Shown in pieces: positions 31,179-43,029 of a stretch of 64,000 nucleotides of DNA. Positions within the stretch are counted from its first letter, which is position 1; each line of letters begins with the position of its first letter. The translations under genes and the position numbers were made by a program. The stretch lies in contig MNCI01020850.1 of the NCBI GenBank assembly GCA_015680685.1, positions 275,640-339,639 on the forward strand, given 5' to 3'. The stretch comes from Gnetum montanum (Eukaryota; Streptophyta; Gnetopsida; Gnetales; Gnetaceae). The notes beneath the pieces were generated by a model. The model saw nothing but the letters and a program-made list of their open reading frames with translations. It made no database searches and had not been told where the DNA came from.

Positions 31179-33549
31179 TCAAGGATCAAAGAATTTCTTG
31201 GGAAGGTGTCCAACCTTGATCCAATCAGTAACAACATGTGTTAACATAACCGTTTGTCTTGAGCTCGATGTTTGGTTCAAAGGGAGCTCTAAAGCTTTAT
31301 TTGATGGAGGGGTGTTTAGAGGTTCAACTGCTTGTGGTTGTAAGGGCTTGGTTGGACTGTTGGTTCTAAAGAAATATCTTTTCTTCATACGGTTGTTAGA
31401 ACCAACAATAGGTTGAGGATTTATAGCCCTTGTGGCATTGCATTGTTGCGATTGAGTAAGGAGTTCCCCTTGCATTGCTAGAGCGGGTGGTAATGGAGCT
31501 ATTGGTGTGAGAGCTGCGGATGGATTTGAAGGATGATATATTTATGGGTTATCTTCCCTAGGAGAAGGAGTTCTATAATACTCATGGGCTTAGTAGTGAT
31601 GTTGTGGTGTAACATGACTAATAGAGTCACATGGAGAGATTGGATGCTGCACGTAGTAGCCATATGGGTCAAGTTGCTGGTAGGGGTATTGTTGCCTTGG
31701 TGGTGGCATCCCCCATGACTGTGGGTATTGCCACTATTCATGTTGCTCAATGGGTCGTGGTGGAGTTCCACTTGGATAATATGTTAAAGGTTGGTGGAAC
31801 TGCCTTGGGTTACCTTCGAGATAAGGTAACCGTCGGGGTGCTTGTTGTTTATTTAGTCGTGGGTTGAGTGCATACAACCCAGACTCTTGTTGATGTGAGA
31901 TTACTAGGCAACATCCCTTAGGATGGTTGTATTGGCATATCTTGCATCCACTATCATTTTCCATGTCTAAATCCAAAACCTCTTTTGTGATGGCCATTTT
32001 GCCCTTACCCTTGTTACGTGCATTTTCCACTTCTCACTTTTTCTTTTTGTCATGGTCACTACCTTGCTCCCTAGACTCCTCTACAATTTTAAGAACAGTT
32101 TCAAACCTACCATCCAAGGAGTCCCACATTTGGTCTACCTTTGCCGATACTTTTGTTGTTAACTTTTGGAGAGGTAAATTTTTCCTATTTACCATCTCTT
32201 CAAGTGGTGACTCTTCTTTCTCCTCACAAAATCTCGCTCCCCTTTTTCGAAGTGAAGGATCTCAGTTGTATTCTTCCGCACTTTCTCTCTTTTGTAGCTC
32301 ACCTTCTTCTTTGGAAACTTGCTCTAGCAATCTATGAATTTGATGAGACCTAAGCTTCAATAATCTTCCTTGGAAATATGTCCCAAGGGTTCTTCTTGTT
32401 TCATGCCTAAGTCCATTCACAAGATGGCGTAGTTGATCCTACTGTGAATAACCATGGCCAGAGCAACGATGTAACAGTGCATAATAGCAACCCATGACAA
32501 CATCCAAGGGTTCATGATTTCCTTGCTTCCATCCTTGGATTTGCTTCCGCAGGTTAGACACTCGGGAGTATGTTTGGTACTTATCATTGAACAGTTCTAA
32601 CATTGTACTCCACCTTTGAATGGATTCCAATTCTAAGGACTAGTACTAGCTTTCAGCTTCTTTCACTAGTGTCCTTGGGAACAACTTCAGTTTTTGCCAT
32701 TCTTTTTCTAGGTTTTGCAAGGCACATGCATCATGGAATGCTTGTAAATGATTTTGAGGATCAACGTTGTATCCCCCTTTAAATCATGGGATGTTGTTCA
32801 TGTCTAACCTCTTGATCATACTATCCTTTTGGTGCCTTGTTGAAACTCTTACGGCCTTCATTATATTTAGCATGCTTCTAGTTGTGAGTAAGGGTTCTTC
32901 ATGATCATATCGTTCATAGCGTCTCTCAGCCTCGATCGTGATCAAAATTAGAACGTTTGCCCTTATCATGTGTTCGTGTTCCTTCGTTGAACAGTTCATG
33001 TTCGTGGGTATCAGAACCAGGGTTGTGAATAGTGGAGTGGAGGTTCTGATACACTACCTCCTGACCAATGTTAGGAGGAGGAACATTGTTTTGTGGGGAA
33101 CTTGTTGAGGCAAGTTTACCATCCTCAATTTCACTCAAAATGTGCAGATCGTCATGGGGCCATTTACCCTTCAAAGATGTATGGTATCTCTCCTGCCGTA
33201 AGTCCCTTTGATGTTGTGCTTCTATGGGATGATAGTCTCTTGAGTCATGATCGCATGCAATGTATTCTACGTATAAAAGTAGCATGCCTATTCGTGTGAG
33301 AGCATGAAGGAGCATGTTGGAAATTGATCGGTCTGGAGGCAACACTATGTTACCCTCCAAGTCTCTCCAATGTAGTTTTTTGTCTTGGTGGAGAATAAAG
33401 GTGAAATCAGGTACATGCTCATTGAGATGAGTATATACCACATGAAACTGTTGAGGAACTAGCGGATCCTGGTTACGTGTATTATGTCGTTGACTGCCTC
33501 TTGTGTTAGTCCTAGGCGGTGAAGTGCTCTTATGCGAAGAAGAAGACAT
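31179..33549 (-). pseudogene. E2 gag
   Basis: Gag starts at 33549 (MSSSSHKSTSPPRTNTRG), as the homologous E5 (47680) and E6 (63832) starts support. An open N-terminal block runs to 32926 (FHVVYTHLNEHVPDFTFILH; LHWRDLEGNIVLPPDR). The capsid core lies at about 32780-32440 (TMLELFNDKYQTYSRVSNLR; QIQGWKQGNHEPLDVVMG). A Lys/Glu-rich region is followed at 31960-31900 by CKICQYNHPKGCC, a short CCHC-like motif, then a Pro/Gln-rich tail. Frameshifts near 32926, 32640 and 32040 kill it. Forms the particle and binds RNA. Confidence 0.82.
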
Positions 33550-33673
33550 CTTGTCTTGTTCGATGTGCAATGTACTGTTGTCTTGTCTTTCTTTGATTAA
33601 CCCTAGGGTTCGTTGCAACGTTCCAATGATATGAATGATTTTCTATGTTCTATGCAGCGCACAAACAACTAAG

Positions 33674-33691
33674 TCCCTTGCAACGGCACCA
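33674..33691 (-). other. E2 primer binding site, tRNA-Asp
   Basis: Minus strand TGGTGCCGTTGCAAGGGA, one base after the LTR; decayed version of the E1 site. Confidence 0.75.
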
Positions 33692-33692
33692 A

Positions 33693-34478
33693 TGATGAGT
33701 GATGAGGTACCCCTACACTCAACCATACGAATATGCATGTTTCACACATGATCTGGTCGAACTCCAAGGACCAAGTGCTTACACGCCTTAATGGAACACT
33801 TAGGGTTAATCAATAATTTTCTTTTCAAACTTCTATTGTCACAGTTGTATGGTTAAGTAAGCTTGAGGTATATGATTTTTATGTCTTTTTCTAATAAAGG
33901 AGAGGGAGAGAGAACTAAGTGGCTAACTTATATTAACTATTCATTAAATAAGTTCTAAATGTTCCTAACACTAGTATTCATTTCCACTTACCGTACACAT
34001 CCTGAACTAGTGCAACAATGCTGGGATTACCAAACACTAATTGTTACTGGGTTACCAAGCACTACATGCATGCTCAAAGCGATCGTACTAAGTGTATTTA
34101 ACTAAGGGGGTTGAAGGTTGAGAGAAATATTAATTAACTAGGAAAGCATTAAAAAATCATTAATTACTAATTAGCTTAATCTGTATGCTGCAAGGTTTAT
34201 CATAAAGTTCATCTTTATTACTGTACACAAAATTGTGCTCAGGTACAAATTGCTCGAATAAAGATCCGTTCACTCTATGACTCCTATTACGGGCACACAG
34301 AAATAATTCTAACTCTAGAATGGAAAAACTGCGAGAGTTTGGTTAAGGGTCTAAGTCTAACTACCTTGGAACCAAGGGCACTACCTCTTATTTATAGAAG
34401 ATGAGGCAGGACACGATATCGCATATGCAATATCGCGTGGTGGATGTGATATCACGTACGTGATATCGCGGTTCATCA
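33693..34478 (-). repeat. E2 5' LTR
   Basis: 786 bases. Minus strand begins TGATGAACCGCGATATCACG, then TACGTGATATC, with several GATATC palindromes (34410-34470) before the TATA box near 34386-34396. Confidence 0.88.
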
Positions 34479-34720
34479 GGTTAAAACCCATAGGATTTCT
34501 AATTTGCATGGGATTAAAATTAATGTTGATGGATAATAATAATCCTCTTATAACAATAAATAATTTTAAGGTTGCATGATACCTCTCATTAAAAGCATCC
34601 CTATGTATCATAAAATTCTTTTTAAATAAAGTAATGGCTTCAAATTGTAAAACTATATCCTAGTGGGTAAACTGATTGATCATGACCTATTGCTAAGCAT
34701 GGGAGATGTTGATACCAACA
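34479..34720 (-). repeat. E3 LTR, part right of E2
   Basis: Continues the LTR of 24712-24787 after the E2 insertion. Its outer end is TGTTGGTATCAACA on the minus strand, preceded by the purine-rich GGGGGCTAAG (34721-34730), which is E3's polypurine tract. Matches 55498-55720 closely. Confidence 0.75.
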
Positions 34721-34730
34721 CTTAGCCCCC

Positions 34731-36300
34731 AAACTAGAAATTGCATGCAAGTGCATGAATAGCAAAGCCATAGAAATTTTAAAAGGGAAAGCAAAAGATA
34801 AGGAATCAAAAGATCTCAAAACTTTTACAAAATGAAATTTGAAAGCAAACTATACCATTTTGAATATGATTAAGATAATCATATAATCAAGAGTGTACTA
34901 AACATGGGCCACCCTTGTCACACCGCCTTGTTTAATCAAGATATAACTATATAGATCATAAGCTTATCTGCATATATATTTATATATTGGTTATTCATAA
35001 TTAAGATTTCCTTCCCAATCATCTCATGAATAAAAGAAATTAGCATGAGAACTACTTTGATCACAAGATTTATGCCAAATATAATGAAGAGGACATTCTT
35101 CTCTTAAATCATAGCTAGCCACAACTTTTGGATGTTTCCTTAGTTTTTTTTGACATTTAGAAAGGGAATAGGTGAAAAGGGATAAGGGAAAATGAGGAAA
35201 ATTAGGAAAAGGGAAGGGATCTTTTTTTTTGAATTAGGGGAGAATATGTTTAAAAGGGAATAGAGGCTAAGGTGAGGATTACTTTCAGACCCCATCACAC
35301 TTAAGAACTTATTACACTACCAATGAACATAGTCCTCACTTTTATCATTCAGTTTTTTAAAAAAACTTGGCTGATGGTGCACTTCATTCTTAAGGTAGGA
35401 ATTTCAACATGAGTTAGGCTAATTAGTTGCACTGCCAAAGAACATTTTCCTTTTAAAAAATTTACCCATGGTGTAGTTCAACACTTTTGTATGTGCCTTT
35501 TAATTATAATCTAGATTGCATCATAGTAGGTCTCCCAGGTGGCTAAGGATTCTCAAGTAGAGAGAAACACACTTCATCCCATTTTTCATAAGATATTCAT
35601 GGATCATCACACTTGAGGGTTGGGGTTTATGAGAGGGAAAATGAAATTTTCTAAGGTCACCTAGTGATTATGGCTAACCATTCTCCAACTTCATATGTCT
35701 TACATGCACATGACCATGATAATAACATGATAAATTAGCATTGATCCCATCCTCCATAATCCAACATAACTAAAAACTAAGACCTTGAAATAGATTGGGA
35801 AGAATCATGTTATATTAAAGTATATCATATAAGGAGATTTTATATATACTACTGTGATATAACATATAAAACAATATATTTCAAAAGGTGTTATGATGAC
35901 TCAACACCTAGTAACTCAAATGATCATAATGATTACTAAAATCATATGAAAAAGCATAAATCAAACCAAAACCAATAAGTTGAGAAAGAGATGATGGTAG
36001 ACTTAACAAGCATGAGAAGATGATGGAAATGCAACAAAAATATGCAAATGAAACTATATAAAAAAGAATTGCATGAAGAAAGGGAACAAAGCATGAGACT
36101 AGGGATCTACCAGGCATCCACATGGGGCACTTGAGTAGAAATGTTTTAAATGAAATGCATTAAAATTTCAATTTAATTTGTATCCTTTCAAATCATCAAT
36201 TTTGTAAAAAATGGGGCCAATGACATTTGTAACTTGATATGGACCCAACCAAATAAGAGAAAACTTAGTTTAAGGGCTAGTTTGATCAAATGCTTTATCT
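34731..36300 (-). other. E3 3' non-coding region
   Basis: AT-rich sequence between E3 integrase and its 3' LTR with no recognisable frame; a hydrophobic frame at 35908-36123 is not supported by any relative. Confidence 0.45.
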
Positions 36301-37292
36301 CTCTTAAGGACCAAATCTCCTATTTGAAACACTTTGGCCGCATATTTCTTAACAAACCATCTTTTAAGAGTTTGTTGATGACGAAATAGATTTTCAATTA
36401 CTTTAACCCTTTAAAGTTCTAAATTCCAAATATCATATGTATGTGAGATTAAATGTTCATCATATGATAAATAATCTAAGAAAAATTAAGATGTAGGGAT
36501 TTGCAAATTTATTGGTAGTATTGATTCTTGTCCATATATTAAATCATATGGTGTAGTTTTGATTGATTATTTATAATGAATTCTTTATGCCCAAACTATC
36601 ATTTTAATTGTTCATGCCAAGTTTGTGGGTTTTGGGCTACCATTTTCTTAATTCCATTCAATATAATTTTATTGGAGGACTCAGTTAAATCATTGCCTTG
36701 TGGATAATATTTGGTTATAGCCTTGACAGTAATATTATGCTCTCTAGTCCAATTTGTAAACTCTATAGAGATGAAGGTGGGTCCATTGTCCACTACTAAA
36801 GCATAAAGATACCCATATCTAGAGATTACATCATTTTGTAAGAAGAAAATAACTTCACGAGATGATGCAGTTTTAGTTGCTTTTTCTTCTAACTAATGTG
36901 TGTAGTAATCAGTGCCTATTAAGATAAACTTGTGTAGGGTAGTTGACGATGGGTTAATCACTCCAGTAAAATCTAAAGCCCATTGTGCAAATGGTCTAGT
37001 TTCTATTATAGGTTGTAATGGAATTGAACTCTTAGGATCTCTACCTTTAAAATTTTTGACATTGTTCAAAAGTTTTGACTACATAGTAAGCATCATTTAT
37101 CATAGTGGGCCAATGGTAATTGGCTCTAGTCATTTTATGCATCAACAATTGATATCCCATATGCCCTTCCTCATGAAGTTGATTTAAAGCATTGTTAGCT
37201 TGTTTTTCATTTAAACATTTAAGGTATATTCCTTGGAAATCCTTCTTAAAAAACTCACTAGTAATTAGAGTAAACTTAGAACCTTTAGACAT
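36301..37292 (-). pseudogene. E3 integrase
   Basis: Minus strand from 37292: HEEGHMGYQLLMHKMTRANY then HWP and EQCQKF form the zinc-binding segment, with the first cysteine of the CxxC pair missing. The core follows with IGTDYYT, VVDNGPTFISIEF and GNDLTESSNKIILNG, so D, D and E are present but stops and frameshifts separate them. The NG.aESSNK form differs from E2, so E3 is a separate Ty3 lineage. Confidence 0.75.
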
Positions 37293-37382
37293 TAAAATAT
37301 TTCTTTTATATCTTCATAAATTTGAAGGGCAATGATGAAAATTTAAATAAAATTTAATATCACTATACCATGGATCATGTAA

Positions 37383-37968
37383 TTAGTTAGGAGTGAATGG
37401 GATATTATTTTCTTCATCAATTAGTAATATGTGAATTGACAATGATTCTTCATGTTTAGGGAGATCATAACTCTCTAAGGTTGAGGCTTTGGAAATTAGC
37501 TTGGCAAGATTAATTGTTCTAACCAACTTGGCTACTTTCCATTGGATGTTAAACACTTGTAGTTTCATTACCCATTTAGCATGTTTTTCACTAGGATATC
37601 GTAATTTAGCTAATGCAACAATGGCTAAATTAGGCACAATAACATAAACCTTTGCATTCAACAAATAGTAGTGAAGTTTTTTTTAGGGCTTTAATCATAG
37701 CATACAATTTTTTGTCAATGGATGAGTATTTCAATTTGACATCTTTCAAAGGTGTGGACATGAAAGTTATGGGCCTTTCACCTTGATTGACTACATCTTG
37801 GGTTAGGATAGCAATGGTAGTAATATTACTAGAAAAAGCATATAAAATGAAATTATTCTCATACCATGGAGAAGTTAACATTGGAGCATCTACAATGGCT
37901 TCTCTAATAGCAAGGAAAGCATTCTTTCTTTCATTTGTCCAATGTATGTTGCTATCTTTCTTTAGCAT
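37383..37968 (-). pseudogene. E3 RNase H
   Basis: From 37968: IHWTNERKNAFLAIREAIVD then APMLTSPWYENNFILYAFSS occupies the start of a Ty3 RNase H domain (the usual 'F.LYTDAS' aspartate is altered). Next come KLKYSSIDKKLYAMIKALKK (conserved glutamate lost) and, after a frameshift at about 37650, a connection domain (LRYPSEKHAKWVMKLQVFNI). Inactive. Confidence 0.7.
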
Positions 37969-37989
37969 CTCATTTAATGATTTAACTAA

Positions 37990-38760
37990 TTTAGCATAGG
38001 TAGGAATGAAACGTTTGAGAAAATTAATTTTCCAAAGAAGGCTCTTAAATCAATCTTAGATAAAGGGTATGATGCTTCTAGAATTATGTTTACTCACTCA
38101 GGATCAATCATAATCCCTTCCTTAGTTACTATACGACTAAGAAATTTACCACTTTGAGAACCAAAGATAGACTTATTTGCATTCAGAGTGATACCAAATC
38201 ATCTACATTTTATGAAAATATTTCTAAGGTCTCTAAGGTGTGTTCCCTGATCCTTGGAGAAAAAGGTCAAATCATCTAGATGAATAATAATGCATTTCCT
38301 TATTAGACCTTTGAAAGTCTTATCCATAGGTCTTTGAAATGTAGAATTGGCATTTGTAAGACTAAAGAGCATTTTAGTAAATTGAAAAGTTCCCCACTTT
38401 GTTATAAACGTGGTCTTATATTGGTCCTTTTTACTAACTAAGATTTGGTTGTATCCCGAATATCCATCTAGAAAGAAAAACATTTGGGCATCATTCACGA
38501 TTTATAGAAGCTCTTCCATAAGAGGAAGTGGATAATTTTCCTTAATACAAGAGGTATTAAGGTTGTGAAAATTGATATATAACTTTAATTCACCAGTTTG
38601 TTTTTTAATGAGCACTAAGTTTGATATATAACTTTAATTCACTAGTTAAATAATCTTGGATTCTAGAAGCTTATCAATGTTTTCTTTCATCAAGGCTTTA
38701 ATCTTGGGATTAATGGGTCTAAGTCTTTATCTAAATGATTTGGTTTTGGTATGTAAGTAA
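37990..38760 (-). pseudogene. E3 reverse transcriptase
   Basis: Minus strand 38498-38199 shows FFFLDGYSGYNQILVSKKDQ, FTKMLFSLTNANSTFQR and the catalytic box HLDD (usual YLDD). The upstream fingers are very decayed, including a local duplication (gatatataactttaattcac repeated near 38571 and 38621). The thumb continues to about 38000. Confidence 0.78.
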
Positions 38761-39079
38761 TCAAATAAAGCTTTCCTAGTTGCCATTTTAGGAGAGATTT
38801 TATTTGAAAAATGGCTCTCTTTGTATTACAACATATTCATATTTTCCTTTAATAGGAATTTATGATTCAAAAAATCTGATCTAAAGAAGCCTCCAAACTA
38901 AGCTCCAAAAGTCCTAGATAGAAGCACACCATAAGTGAGTGACATGTTAACTATTAACATATCTGTATAACATGTAAAAGTGGGGGTATTGTTTAAGTTG
39001 TACTTTTACTTTTTTTAATGGCCACACCATGGGTACATTAGACATCAAGTTGTATCACACTTCTTGTTTGTGGTAGCAT

Positions 39080-39420
39080 TTATGCTCCTAATATTTTACA
39101 CACTTCTAGTGGCATGACACTAACAGTTGCACTAGAATCCATTAAGCAATTATGAATATTCTTTCCTAAAATGATCAAAGTTGTTAGGAAAGGAGGTTGA
39201 TCCTTCTTATTTAACATGAGATAGCCTAGATTTTGTATTGATAATGCATTAGGACTTTTTGCAAAGTGAACTTTCCTTTCAGCTATTGGAGACTTTTCTT
39301 TATTGGTTTTAGGTGTATGAACTGTATTTTGAATCATATCTTTCATTTCATTACAATGTAAAAGTTCATACATTGAGATGTTGGCTTTAACTCTTTTTAG
39401 ATCCTCAACTAGATCATAAG
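39080..39420 (-). pseudogene. E3 protease
   Basis: CLMDSSATVSVMPLEVCKIL matches the Ty3 protease site (LIDSGASVSVMPL..), with DSG altered to DSS. Preceded by a Pro/Lys-rich linker with conserved EMKDMIQ and SIQNLGYLMLN. Confidence 0.68.
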
Positions 39421-40940
39421 CCTTATGTACATCTTTGACTTCTTGTTGAGGTGGAGTCCTTCTAAGTATAAAAGGGGAGTTTGCTTATTGTGGAACATTT
39501 ACTTGGAATGGTCTAGTTTGGTTATTTGTGTTATTTTAACTAGAAAATCTTCTGTTGGGAGACGTATAAGGATTATTCCTAGTTTGTTGTTGAGTAGTGT
39601 TCATAATGTCATTAAGTCTATGGTAGTGGGTGTTATGTGGGTTGGGATCAATTACCATGACTTGTTCAAATGAGGAAACCTATTCATTTTCTATTTCATG
39701 AGGTATGTTGAGGACCATAATTGGGATTTTCCCATTTAGATGATTTTGGGCATTGTCACCATATAAAGCTAAAAATTGAGAACAAGTTTTTTCAAAATGT
39801 TGCCTAGTGTTATGAAGGAGACAATATTCATCTTTGGTTGATGTGTTTGATTTTTTAGAATGTGTAAGAATTTTGTTGTTATATTGATTTAGTTCAACTA
39901 CTTCATTGGAAAGATTTTGAAGAGAGGCCAATATTTGGATCATTTGATTTTCTATTTGAACATAAATCTATTAGGATTAGATATTTCTTTTGGGTTTATG
40001 ATGAATTGGATTAAAGCTTTTGATTGATCATCACTTAAACTAGTATTTAATGGTAAAAATAAAAAGGATCTTGGATCCTAAAAATAATTACTTGTAGGTT
40101 GAGTCATTTGAAAGGGGGAAGGAGTTTGAAACATAGTATTAGCCATTGGAAAATTTTGTGAAGGTGAAGGACTAGATTGCATAGGATTACTAATACTCAC
40201 CATTTCAAATTGGGTTTGAATGCTATTCATTAAGGTAGTTTGTTCTAACTCAACAACTTTTGTAATTGCTCCTTGTATTTTTGTTATTTGGAATTAGATT
40301 TAATGGCATTGGCAAAGAACGACTCAATGGTAGAGAGGTAAAAATTAAGGATACCATCAGGTTGTGGATGCATCTCATTTGGCACATAAGCCAATTGATG
40401 GAGGAATCTTAGATTATAGTCATAGACATTTTTCGTAGGTAGTTTTTTTAGTTTTGTAAAATTGCTTGAGGCTAAGGTAGGACTAGTGAATGTATCGAAT
40501 TGAAGTAGAAACTTATTTATAAAATCTTTCCATGAGTTGATAGAGACATTAGGAAGCATCAAAAACCATTGGGTGGCTTTACTTTTGAAAGTTATCACAA
40601 AGACCCTACACACTATGTCATTTTCAATAATGTTATGGATGCTTAGTAAAGTTTTAAAACATTGTATATGTTAATGGGAATTACTAGTAGGAATTGTAAT
40701 ATCAAAGAACAAAATAAAATTTTGTAGAGGCTTTGTAATATCATGATAATTTGTGAAGTTAAAGGGATTGCCCACCAAGGGAGCTAGAGGTTGATTGGCT
40801 TTCATCCTAGTTCAAATTCTTCTAGGGACAAAATTTGGAAAGCGTGAAGCTCATTGTCTTCTTAGAGTAAAATGATGAATAGTTGGTCAATAAGGGGTAA
40901 ATGACCTTTGTTGGAATGATCTATGAAAGGACTCACTCAT
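39421..40940 (-). pseudogene. E3 gag
   Basis: Gag probably starts at 40940 (MSESFHRSFQQRSF). Capsid core at about 40610-40290: VFVITFKSKATQWFLMLPNV then SWKDFINKFLLQF, the usual 'fp.sL...A..W...lp..sI.sW..l...Fl..F' pattern. Near 39850-39800, CLLHNTRQHFEKTC is a C-H-H-C knuckle of the kind common in plant Ty3 Gags. Multiple stops. Confidence 0.75.
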
Positions 40941-42732
40941 AAAACCAAAGATTACAAAACATAAATGCTAGAAAACTATAAAACTAAATAAAACAAAAAA
41001 AATATTTTAAATACTATTATTTTTTTACTTTATTTTTAAAGACAAACTGAAATTATTATATATAAAGTTTGAAATAAAATAGAAAATGTAGAATTCTTGA
41101 AAAGTAAATTTAAAAAAAAAATGACATAAATCACCTTACCAAAGTTGGGACTAACGTAAGGACTACCAAAATAAAAACTTACAAACAAGACTAGAAAAAT
41201 GAGGGTTTGGGAGATAAGTTAAACTAAAAAGTTGATAACTATAAACAAGATTGAGAATAGGCAATGAGGACTTCAATAATAGAAAATGAACATTTTAAAA
41301 CACCCAAAAATAGAAATTTTTTGAAAATAGGAACAAAAAATAAAGGTGTTGGGTAATAGAAATTCGTAGGGATTAAAATGAAGCAAAAATATTTTAGGAA
41401 TTTTTGAAAACTATAAATCAGAACAGAAATTATCAAGGATAGAAAAGTAGAAATTTTTAGCAGACAATAGTAAAAGTAAATAGCAGTAGAAATAAGAAAG
41501 TAAAGTTCAACGAAGCTAAAACAAGGAAATAGAATTTTTAGGCTAAGAAATAGAAATGAAACGAAATAGGAACAATAAATAAAACATGCCCTCCTTCTAG
41601 TGCCAAAAAGGTGTTTATGCATAAATTTTGGACACATCGACATCCACAGTATTTCCTAAGGCACCTCTTATATGGGTATAGAAACTTAGGAATAGTCTTA
41701 GTTGGAAAGGCAATGTGGTGTTTGATAAAACATGATGTTTAAAGATGCTAGTAAATTAAATGATTTTAACAAGTTCATAATAGTTCACAACTTTGGGAGA
41801 GAAATGACTATTCACTTTAAAATTTCAACAAGGACACTTATGCATTAATGAAGTATGAAATGTAAAAGCATGAAATAGTTGAGAACTTGGATAAAAATTT
41901 ACTAGAGTTTTAAAGAAACATAAGCTTCGTGTTTTATCCACATGAAAAAGACCAAAGTTAAGTTATAGAAATTAAAATAATAGGATAAAAAAAAGACACA
42001 GCTTAGAAATGAGAACAAATGGAATAACTTCTGGTGTAGCCTTGTCTACCCATGCTTCCAAGAAGTACACCTCCTTTGACAAGTTTGTAATGTTTGGCTC
42101 TCGAATCTGCTTATTGTTACACACTAAACTACCTCTAGAAATGCCACCAAATAGTTAACAAAAATGAGCAAGGACCTTGGGATTTTCCCATCCATAGTTA
42201 GCCTTGGAAATCCACCCCCCATGTGTTGCATCTAACCTAGGGATTTATTAGGACTAGACTAGCCTTGACTTCTTCTGCCTCCACTACTTCCCACTAGACC
42301 TGCACATCACCCACTCAACATGAGGATATGGCCCAAGGGAATCTTTACATTATTGTGGACAAACATAAGCTAGAGATATTTGGTTATGTAATGGCAGCCC
42401 CAAATAATGCGTAAGAGTAATCATCACCCATGTGTAGCTGGAGGTGGCAGTAGGAAAACACAACTTCGATGCCACATGTAGAAAATTGCTGTAACATGAA
42501 TTATGTGTAGAAAATGATTGTAGGAGCCTAACAAAAACCCATCAATAGTGTGCAAAAAATGGGTACACCCACCACCCACATGTGGATAATGGTAATAATA
42601 GGAAAATGTAATACCAATGCCAAAAAGGCCACTAGCAGGACACATGAAGCTGCAAAATCGATAGGGAACCATGCCTAGCTATTGCAAAAACGTGCAGCTT
42701 CCATCAATGCAACATGTAGAAAATGGCTACAA
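40941..42732. other. E3 leader remnant and unassigned sequence
   Basis: 40941-41610 is AT-rich and may be the E3 leader; its frames (for example a Phe-rich one at 41239-41643) look like low-complexity artefacts. A possible primer site (minus strand TTTGGCACTAGAAGG near 41595-41610) is not certain, and no 5' LTR matching 34479-34720 is present. 41614-42420 shows nothing I recognise. Confidence 0.35.
42420..42732 (+). repeat. Degenerate repeats flanking the copia element
   Basis: Short units (catgtagaaaa.ggct; ggaaaa..taataccaatgcc; cccacatgtg) recur with variation. The same units resume to the right of the copia element (54346 on: tgtaggagcctgacagaagc; gtgtagaaaacgg), showing the element landed inside this repeat. 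Confidence 0.5.
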
Positions 42733-43015
42733 TGATGAGAAGGAATAACAAAAATTGAGGGAAAAATGAGAGGATAATCTAGAACAAAAGAGAGAAGATT
42801 TACATGAAGCTAATGCTCTATTTTTATTACTTAAGTGCCACACATTATTCAATACTAAACCAACCTTTATATAGGGTTTACAATGAAACTGAATTACAGA
42901 AAATCTCACCATGATCTCAAAATAGAAAAATAGAAAATCAAGGAACTAACAAACTACAAATGACCAAGTCAAGAAGTTATTAATACAGTTGTAAATTTTG
43001 AATCATTCTTTAACA
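42733..43015 (-). repeat. copia 3' LTR
   Basis: 283 bases, TGTTAAAGAATGATTC... to CATCA on the minus strand. Contains CTATATAAAGG (minus TATA near 42866-42877). Confidence 0.88.
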
Positions 43016-43028
43016 CTTTCCCTTGATT
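43016..43028 (-). other. copia polypurine tract
   Basis: AATCAAGGGAAAG on the minus strand immediately before the 3' LTR. Confidence 0.75.
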
Positions 43029-43029
43029 T

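Larger units (their letters stand above)
24788..34478 (-). mobile_element. E2: full-length Athila-like Ty3/gypsy retrotransposon
   Basis: 9.7 kb between perfect 5 bp duplications ggtta (24783-24787 and 34479-34483). In minus-strand order: 5' LTR (33693-34478), tRNA-Asp primer site, gag, protease, reverse transcriptase, RNase H, integrase, about 1.9 kb of 3' non-coding sequence with a small ORF, polypurine tract, 3' LTR (24788-25581). The reverse transcriptase order and the FLDGYSGYNQI and FGLCNAPATFQ motifs fit the Athila lineage. Stops, frameshifts and an altered catalytic site make it inactive. An uninterrupted copy of its target exists at 55422-55720. Confidence 0.93.

Noticed and set aside
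41595-41640. Primer site and 5' LTR start for E3
   Set aside because: TTTGGCACTAGAAGG resembles a primer site only loosely, and no sequence to the right matches E3's 3' LTR.
41239-41643. Open frame of 134 codons rich in Phe and Leu, minus strand
   Set aside because: Low-complexity translation of A-rich DNA; no family features and none of the E3 domains.
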